This document shows, piece after piece, positions 56,925 through 64,000 of a stretch of 64,000 nt of DNA; the first letter of the stretch is position 1, and each line of letters starts with the position of its first letter. The position numbers were made by a program, and so were the translations under genes. The notes under the pieces were generated by a model, which saw only the letters and a program-made list of their open reading frames with translations, was not told the origin of the DNA and ran no database searches. Source of the DNA: Korobacter sp963703075 (lineage in GTDB: Bacteria; Acidobacteriota; Terriglobia; Terriglobales; Acidobacteriaceae); contig OY969786.1 in the NCBI GenBank assembly GCA_963703075.1, forward strand, positions 868,001 through 932,000. The letters run 5' to 3'.

Positions 56925-57620
56925 ATGCCCTTAACGTTGACCTGGCAGGACATTGCACTACGTCTCGCTCTTTCAGTCGTGGCGGGAGCGATGATCGGGT
57001 TTGATCGCGGCGAACATGGCCGCCCGGCCGGACTGCGCACGACCTTGCTGGTTTGCCTCGCGGCCGCCGTCTCGATGATCCAGGTGAACCTGCTGCTGGC
57101 GATGGCGGGAAAGTCTTCCAGTTCCTTCGTGGTGATGGACCTGATGCGTTTGCCGCTGGGTATTTTGACCGGCATGGGCTTCATCGGCGGCGGCGCAATC
57201 CTTCGGCGTGACGGCTTCGTGCTCGGCGTGACTACGGCTGCGACCCTGTGGTTTGTCACCGTGATTGGCCTCTGCCTTGGCGGCGGACAGCTTAAACTCG
57301 GCATCGCCGGCCTGGCGCTGGGAATGCTCGTGCTCTCGGGATTACGCCGGGTTGACTATCACATCCGGCAGGAGCAACACGGGACCCTGGCGCTCACGAC
57401 AGAACACGATGAACCGAAGCAGGAGTCGATCCGCGAAGCCGCGCAAAAAGAAGGATTCAAGATCACGGTTTCGTCGGTTTCTTACCTCAGCCAGAGCCAG
57501 CGCAAGCTCGAGTTCAAGCTGCAATGGCGCGCACCCTCGCCCGAAGTGAAGTCTCCAGCGTTTCTAAGAGAGTTGTCGGGCGATCCACGGGTGTTCGCCG
57601 TCGAGTGGAAGGTGATTTAG
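56925..57620 (+). CDS. MgtC/SapB family membrane protein
   Basis: 231 residues. The N-terminal domain has four to five helices with the family blocks: ALRLALSVVAGAMIGFDRGE (the acidic residue and Arg), RPAGLRTTLLVCLAAAVSM, GILTGMGFIGGGAILRRDGF and VLGVTTAATLWFVTVIGLC. A soluble C-terminal ACT-like part follows (ESIREAAQKEGFKITVSSVS). MgtC proteins take part in Mg adaptation and can modulate F-type ATPase. Its position right after the Fo genes is therefore suggestive. GAGAGAT lies just before the ATG. Confidence 0.88.
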   Translation: MPLTLTWQDIALRLALSVVAGAMIGFDRGEHGRPAGLRTTLLVCLAAAVSMIQVNLLLAMAGKSSSSFVVMDLMRLPLGILTGMGFIGGGAILRRDGFVLGVTTAATLWFVTVIGLCLGGGQLKLGIAGLALGMLVLSGLRRVDYHIRQEQHGTLALTTEHDEPKQESIREAAQKEGFKITVSSVSYLSQSQRKLEFKLQWRAPSPEVKSPAFLRELSGDPRVFAVEWKVI

Positions 57621-57632
57621 GCGAAACCGGAG

Positions 57633-59114
57633 TTATCGCACCAGGTCGTGGGCCGATTTCAAAGCGTAGCCGATGAACTGGTTCGGCATCACTCCCATGT
57701 AGATGGTGAAGACCAGGCACATGGCCAGGGCGACGGCGAGTCCGAATGACATGCGCGCGATTGGGACCTCTTCCCGTTCCTCGCGCATGTACATGTAGAC
57801 GATCACGCGCAGGTAGTAGTAGGCACCCACCGCGCTATTGATGACCCCGATGATCGTGAGCCACACCAGGTGCGCCTGCAGCGCGCTGGTAAAGACGTAG
57901 AACTTCGCGAAGAACCCGCCGGTAATCGGAATTCCAATGAGCGACAACAAAAATACGGTGAGAATACCGGCGAGCACCGGCGACCGTCGTCCGAGACCCG
58001 CGTAGTCGTCGAGGGTCACGTATTTCTCGCCTGCGTTGGCGAAGTGGCTGACGATTGCGAACGCCCCAACATTCATGGCCGCGTAGGTTGCGGTATAGAA
58101 GATGGCGGCGGAAATGCCGCTGTCGCGAGCGGCAGCGAAGGCCACGAGCAGGTATCCAGCATGCGCGATTGAGGAGTAGGCGAGGAGGCGTTTGACGTTC
58201 TGCTGCACCAAGGCGCCAATGTTGCCAATGGTCATGGAAAGCGCGGCCGATACCCATACGATCCAGAACCAGCCCGGGGCATCCATGGCGAAGAGTACCC
58301 GCAGCAGCACGGCGAAGGCGGCGGCCTTCGGACCGGTGGACATCAGTGCCACGACCGGGGATGGGGCGCCTTCGTAAACGTCCGGCGTCCATACATGGAA
58401 GGGCGCGGCCGCGACTTTGAAGCCCAGCCCGATGAACATGAGCGCGACGGCGAGGTACACCATCGGAGGAACCACGCTCATGCCCCGGATCACGGACGCA
58501 ATCGCATAGACGTTGGTCGATCCAGTGGCGCCGAACATCAAGGCCACGCCGTAGAGGAAGAAAGCGGTGGCGAACGAGCCCAGCAGGAAATATTTCAGGG
58601 AAGACTCGGCGCTTTCCGCCACCCGGCGGCGCATGGCCGCGAGCACGTAGCTGCCGATGGACGAAATCTCGAGGGCGATGAAGATCATCACCAGCTCGGT
58701 GGCTGAGGACATCAGCATCATGCCCAGCGCGGCGAAAAGGATGATGCCGTAGTACTCTCCCGAGCGCATGCGCTGCACTTCCATGTACTCGAACGACATC
58801 AGGATCACCGCCATGGTGATCAGCGCAATCAGGACATGAAAGAAGAGGCTGAAGCTGTCGATGCGCACCATGCCGAAAAATCCGGTGCCGATGGTTGGGT
58901 CGGAGATCCCCGGGTAACGGGCCTGGCAGAACGTGGCGAGCAGCGCAACCACCGTGCCGGCAAAGGCGATGTAGCCCAGCGGCTTCTTCGAGCCTTGGGG
59001 CGGGATCAAGGGATCCACCATCATGACGATGATTCCGAAGATGCCGAGCACCAGCTCCGGCAGGATGCGGATGTAGTCAATCGTCGGGATGGAGGTTAGG
59101 ACGGGCGTACTCAT
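57633..59114 (-). CDS. nuoN: NADH-quinone oxidoreductase subunit N (cluster 2)
   Basis: 493 residues from the ATG at 59114; its first bases overlap the nuoM stop (ATGA). Blocks: SLFFHVLIALITMAVILMSF, ELVMIFIALEISSIGSYVLA, FKVAAAPFHVWTPDVYEGAP, RLLAYSSIAHAGYLLVAFA and IPITGGFFAKFYVFTSALQA. Clearly distinct in sequence from the cluster 1 copy, so an old duplication or separate acquisition. It converges with the MgtC-like gene, 12 bases between the stops. Confidence 0.96.
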   Translation of the reverse strand: MSTPVLTSIPTIDYIRILPELVLGIFGIIVMMVDPLIPPQGSKKPLGYIAFAGTVVALLATFCQARYPGISDPTIGTGFFGMVRIDSFSLFFHVLIALITMAVILMSFEYMEVQRMRSGEYYGIILFAALGMMLMSSATELVMIFIALEISSIGSYVLAAMRRRVAESAESSLKYFLLGSFATAFFLYGVALMFGATGSTNVYAIASVIRGMSVVPPMVYLAVALMFIGLGFKVAAAPFHVWTPDVYEGAPSPVVALMSTGPKAAAFAVLLRVLFAMDAPGWFWIVWVSAALSMTIGNIGALVQQNVKRLLAYSSIAHAGYLLVAFAAARDSGISAAIFYTATYAAMNVGAFAIVSHFANAGEKYVTLDDYAGLGRRSPVLAGILTVFLLSLIGIPITGGFFAKFYVFTSALQAHLVWLTIIGVINSAVGAYYYLRVIVYMYMREEREEVPIARMSFGLAVALAMCLVFTIYMGVMPNQFIGYALKSAHDLVR

Positions 59115-60687
59115 CGGCCGATCACCTGTGCGAGAACTTGCGTGAAGGAATGCGCCGTCGGCGCCGCGGCATGCGTGGCGTTTGCGAACGGGGCAATGGC
59201 AACTTTGACCGCCGGATCGATCTGGCGGAGGAACATGGTCGGGATCACGCCCATCACCAGGGCCATGATAGCGATCGGCCACAACGACATCCGCTCACGC
59301 GCGTTGAGGTCGCGGAGATTGCTGTTGGCCTGGTTCGTGACCTCGCCATAGAAGACGCGCTGGTAGAGCCAGAGCAGGTACCACGCGCCCCAGATCACGC
59401 CCGAGGCCGCCAGGATGCCGTAGATCATCCGCGCCTGGAAGGCCCCGCTCAGGATGAGGAACTCGCCGACGAAGCCGTTGAGGATCGGCAGTCCGGCTGA
59501 AGCCAGCATGATGACCATGAAGAACGTGGCGTACACCGGCATGGGTGTTGCCAGGCCGCCGTATTGCTTGATCTCGTAGGTGTGGCGGCGTTCGTAGATC
59601 ATGCCCAGCAGCATAAAAAGACCGCCGGTCGACACGCCGTGGTTGAGCATCTGGTAGACCGCGCCATCGACCCCGGCCGCGGTGAAGCTGAAAATCCCAA
59701 GCACGCAGAAGCCAAGATGGCTCACCGACGAGTAGGCGATCATCTTCTTCATGTTCGGCTGCACCAGCGCAACCAGCGCGCCATAGATGATGCCGATAAT
59801 GGCGAGAGTAATGATCCACGGAGCGTTGCGTCGTGCCGCCTCAGGAAAGAGCCCGAGATTGAAGCGCAGCAGGCCGTATGTGCCCATTTTGAGGAGCACG
59901 CCGGCGAGGAGCACCGAACCGGCAGTGGGCGCTTCCACGTGCGCATCCGGCAGCCAGGTGTGGAAGGGGAAGAGCGGAACCTTCACCGCGAAAGCGATAA
60001 AGAAGCCGAGGAAGACCCACTGCGCGATGTGCGGCGACATCGCGATCTCGCCGCTCTGGATCATGCGCTGCAGTTCGACGAAGTCAAATGTACCGCTATG
60101 CCAGTTGGTGGCGCTATGCACATAGAGCCAGATCATGCTGGCGAGCATGAAGACCGACGCGACCATGGTGTACAGGAAGAACTTCACCGCCGCGTAAATT
60201 CGCCGCTCGTGCCCGTACATGCCGATCAGCAGCGCCATCGGAATCAGGGTGGCTTCCCAGAAGAAATAGAAGAGGAAGAGATCGAGCGAAACAAATACGC
60301 CGATCATCGCCGTCTCGAGGATCAGCATGAGGATGAAGAATTCCTTCACCCGCTCCGTGATTGAGGTCCACGAGATCAGCACGCTGAGCGGCACCAGGAA
60401 CGTGGTAAGCACTACCAGCCAGATCGAAATGCCGTCGGCGCCCATGTGGTAATGAATGTTGGGGGTCGAGATCCACGGGACGTTCTGCTCGTATTGAAAT
60501 CCTGCCGAGGCATAGCTGTAGTGCCAGGGCAGATGCAGCGATGCGAGACACGTCAGGATGGAGACCAGCAGCGTGAACCAGCGAATGTCGCGATCGCGGC
60601 GGGGGAAGATCATCAGCAGCAACGCGCCCGCCAGCGGCAGGAAGGTGACCACCGTGAGGATGTTGCGGTTGGCGAAGGCAACGAAGT

Positions 60688-60691
<4 letters not shown>
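59111..60691 (-). CDS. nuoM: NADH-quinone oxidoreductase subunit M (cluster 2)
   Basis: 526 residues from the ATG at 60691, overlapping the nuoL stop. Blocks: YHMGADGISIWLVVLTTFLV, LDLFLFYFFWEATLIPMALL, AVKVPLFPFHTWLPDAHVEA, and IAYSSVSHLGFCVLGIFSFT. It lacks the Pro/Ala-rich tail seen in the cluster 1 copy. Proton-pumping antiporter-like subunit. Confidence 0.96.
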
Positions 60692-62712
<2,021 letters not shown>

Positions 62713-62714
62713 AG

Positions 62715-63017
62715 TTATAGCTTCAACAGGTTCACGCGATCGACGTTCAAAGTTTCGCGCGTGCGGAAGACAGCAATAATGATTCCGAGACCAACGGCGG
62801 CTTCAGCGGCGGCCACCACCATCACGAAGAAGACGAAGATGTGTCCGTTGAGCGATTTCAGCTGCGTGGCGTAAGCCACGAAAGTCAGATTCACCGCATT
62901 GAGCATGAGCTCAATCGACATGAAAATCGTGATGATATTGCGCTTGATCAAAAAGCCCAGCACGCCGCAGATGAAGAGAAACGCGCTCAAGAACAGGTAA
63001 TAAGAAAGAGGAATCAC
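62715..63017 (-). CDS. nuoK: NADH-quinone oxidoreductase subunit K (cluster 2)
   Basis: 100 residues from a GTG at 63017, with GGAGG four bases upstream; the GTG overlaps the nuoJ stop (GTGA). Three helices: YYLFLSAFLFICGVLGFLIK, IITIFMSIELMLNAVNLTFV and AAAEAAVGLGIIIAVFRTRE, with the two conserved glutamates. In the raw sequence it is fused in frame with the 5' part of nuoJ because of the frameshift there; the fusion is not taken as real. Confidence 0.92.
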   Translation of the reverse strand: MIPLSYYLFLSAFLFICGVLGFLIKRNIITIFMSIELMLNAVNLTFVAYATQLKSLNGHIFVFFVMVVAAAEAAVGLGIIIAVFRTRETLNVDRVNLLKL

Positions 63018-63515
63018 AGTTCCTCCCTTCGGGACAGCACCACGGCGCCCATGATCGCGATGAGCACGAGCACGGAGGTGACTTCGAAGGGCAGCAGGTA
63101 CGGCCCGAACAGCAGCCTGCCAATGCTCGCGCCGTCGCCGACCAACTGGCCAATGCCGACCGGTGCCTCCCCATGCTGGCTTTGCACCAGGGCCCCATGC
63201 GATCAGCGTCGCCACCACCGCTGCTCCTGGCACGCCCAGCACGATGGCGATACGGCTGCCTTTTGAGTGCTCCTCGACGCCCGCATTCAGCAGCATGATG
63301 ACGAAGACAAACAGCACCATGATGGCGCCTGCATAAATGATGACCTGGACAGCGGCGACGAACTCCGCCCCCAGCAGCATGTAGATAGCGGCCAGCGAGC
63401 TCATCACCACGATCAGCGACAGTGCGCTGTTGATGGGGTGCTTCTGCACCAGGAGGTTGATGGCGCCTGCCACGCACCCCGCCGCGAAGAGGAAAAATAG
63501 GATCTCGTGCAACAT
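63014..63515 (-). pseudogene. nuoJ: NADH-quinone oxidoreductase subunit J (cluster 2), frameshifted
   Basis: The first frame gives NALHEIL-type start MLHEILFFLFAAGCVAGAIN, HPINSALSLIVVMSSLAAIY and FVAAVQVIIYAGAIMVLFVF, then ATLIAW. Another frame gives GQLVGDGASIGRLLFGPYLL, PFEVTSVLVLIAIMGAVVLS and RREEL, then a stop overlapping nuoK. Removing one C from the CCCC run at 63193-63196 joins them as IAWALVQSQHGEAPVG, giving 166 residues, the normal length. It could be an assembly error or a real knock-out. Confidence 0.88.
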
Positions 63516-63548
63516 TCGTTTATCTCGGCGCCCTCGCGCCTTCGAGCT

Positions 63549-64000
63549 TTACTTCAGCGCTACGAACAGCGCCGTGATCATGATGTTGGCCAGCGACAGC
63601 GGCAGCAGGAACTTCCAGCTGAACGCCATCAATTGGTCGTAGCGGAAACGGGGCAGCGTACCGCGCACCCAGATATAGACAAAAAGGAAGAACACAATCC
63701 GCAGCATGAAGTACAAAACCGGCAGCAGCGACTGGAGGATCGGCGGCAGGAAGTGCGGAACCGGTCCTGACCACCCTCCCAGGAACAGGATGGAAGCGAT
63801 GCACGCCACCGTCACCATGTTCGCGTACTCCGCCATGAAGAACATGGCGAACTTCATCGACGAATATTCCGTGTGATACCCGGCCACGAGCTCAGTCTCG
63901 GCCTCCGGCAAATCGAACGGAATCCGGTTCGTCTCCGCGTAGGCCGATGTCAGGTAAATAAAGAAAGCGATGAACTGGAAGCCGCCAAAAAAATTCCAGT
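63549..64000 (-). CDS. nuoH: NADH-quinone oxidoreductase subunit H (cluster 2), partial
   Basis: The frame runs from the right window edge to a stop at 63549; about 150 C-terminal residues are present. AYAETNRIPFDLPEAETELV, AGYHTEYSSMKFAMFFMAEY and YIWVRGTLPRFRYDQLMAFS are diagnostic NuoH blocks. The start lies outside the window. The gap to nuoJ is only 33 bases, so no nuoI stands between them, unlike cluster 1. Confidence 0.95.
   Translation of the reverse strand, partial: WNFFGGFQFIAFFIYLTSAYAETNRIPFDLPEAETELVAGYHTEYSSMKFAMFFMAEYANMVTVACIASILFLGGWSGPVPHFLPPILQSLLPVLYFMLRIVFFLFVYIWVRGTLPRFRYDQLMAFSWKFLLPLSLANIMITALFVALK

Noticed and set aside
62715..63515. A 266-residue NuoJ-NuoK fusion protein
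   Set aside because: The middle part (GRHWPVGRRRREHW and on) is frameshifted nonsense. The other frame supplies the true NuoJ C-terminus and a normal GTGA start for nuoK.

Overview
The window reads as chromosomal DNA of an acidobacterium, probably a Koribacter-like member of the Terriglobia. This is an inference from gene content: a carboxypeptidase-regulatory/TonB-type outer-membrane receptor, a winged-helix regulator fused to a TolB-like propeller, a kinase fused to a sulfatase-modifying-type domain, duplicated complex I clusters, and many short dispersed hairpin repeats. Most genes look GC-rich, with RBS-led starts and several GTG or TTG starts. No species-level claim is made.

Layout. 1-2.6 kb: the end of a methyltransferase, a GT-C membrane glycosyltransferase and a sterol-desaturase-type enzyme. 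2.7 kb: tRNA-Gln(CUG). 3-10 kb: metabolic genes (enolase, phosphoglycerate mutase, 2-hydroxyacid dehydrogenase, phenylalanine hydroxylase) with small exported proteins and a frameshifted DinB/YfiT gene. 10-17 kb: a TonB-type receptor with two small Cys/His proteins, and three Tad-like pseudopilin genes. 17-22 kb: a deacetylase-like gene, a polyproline protein divergent from an elongation factor P of YeiP/EfpL loop type, two frameshifted small exported genes, and a 40-bp tandem repeat. 22-30 kb: a winged-helix/propeller regulator, a membrane HExxH protein, a kinase/FGE/hydrolase fusion and a NIPSNAP-protoglobin pair. 30.5-33 kb: an AT-richer island holding a HEPN-type protein overlapping a winged-helix/trypsin-like protease. 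It is flanked by inverted copies of a dispersed repeat and followed by a decayed RAYT transposase. This is the best candidate here for an undescribed (defence-like) system. 33-35.5 kb: groES-groEL under a CIRCE operator. 36-43 kb: M48 protease, GNAT, amine oxidase, YbjQ, Ada and LysS.

43.4-64 kb is respiratory. A plus-strand complex I cluster (nuoA, then nuoCDHIJKLMN, without nuoB) is followed by atpZ, a hypothetical gene, atpI, atpB and atpE, then an MgtC-like gene. A second complex I cluster converges on the minus strand (nuoN, M, L, K, J and part of H; no nuoI between H and J). Two palindromes of the form TGTGA-N6-TCACA or close to it precede nuoA and nuoC.

Four genes (DinB-like, two small exported proteins, nuoJ of the second cluster) each regain a full reading frame if exactly one base is removed. 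That suggests insertion errors in the assembly or recent decay. At least five copies of a CCCACCCT...AGGATGGGGCACCC hairpin repeat are present, one of them inside the nuoL coding sequence of the first cluster.
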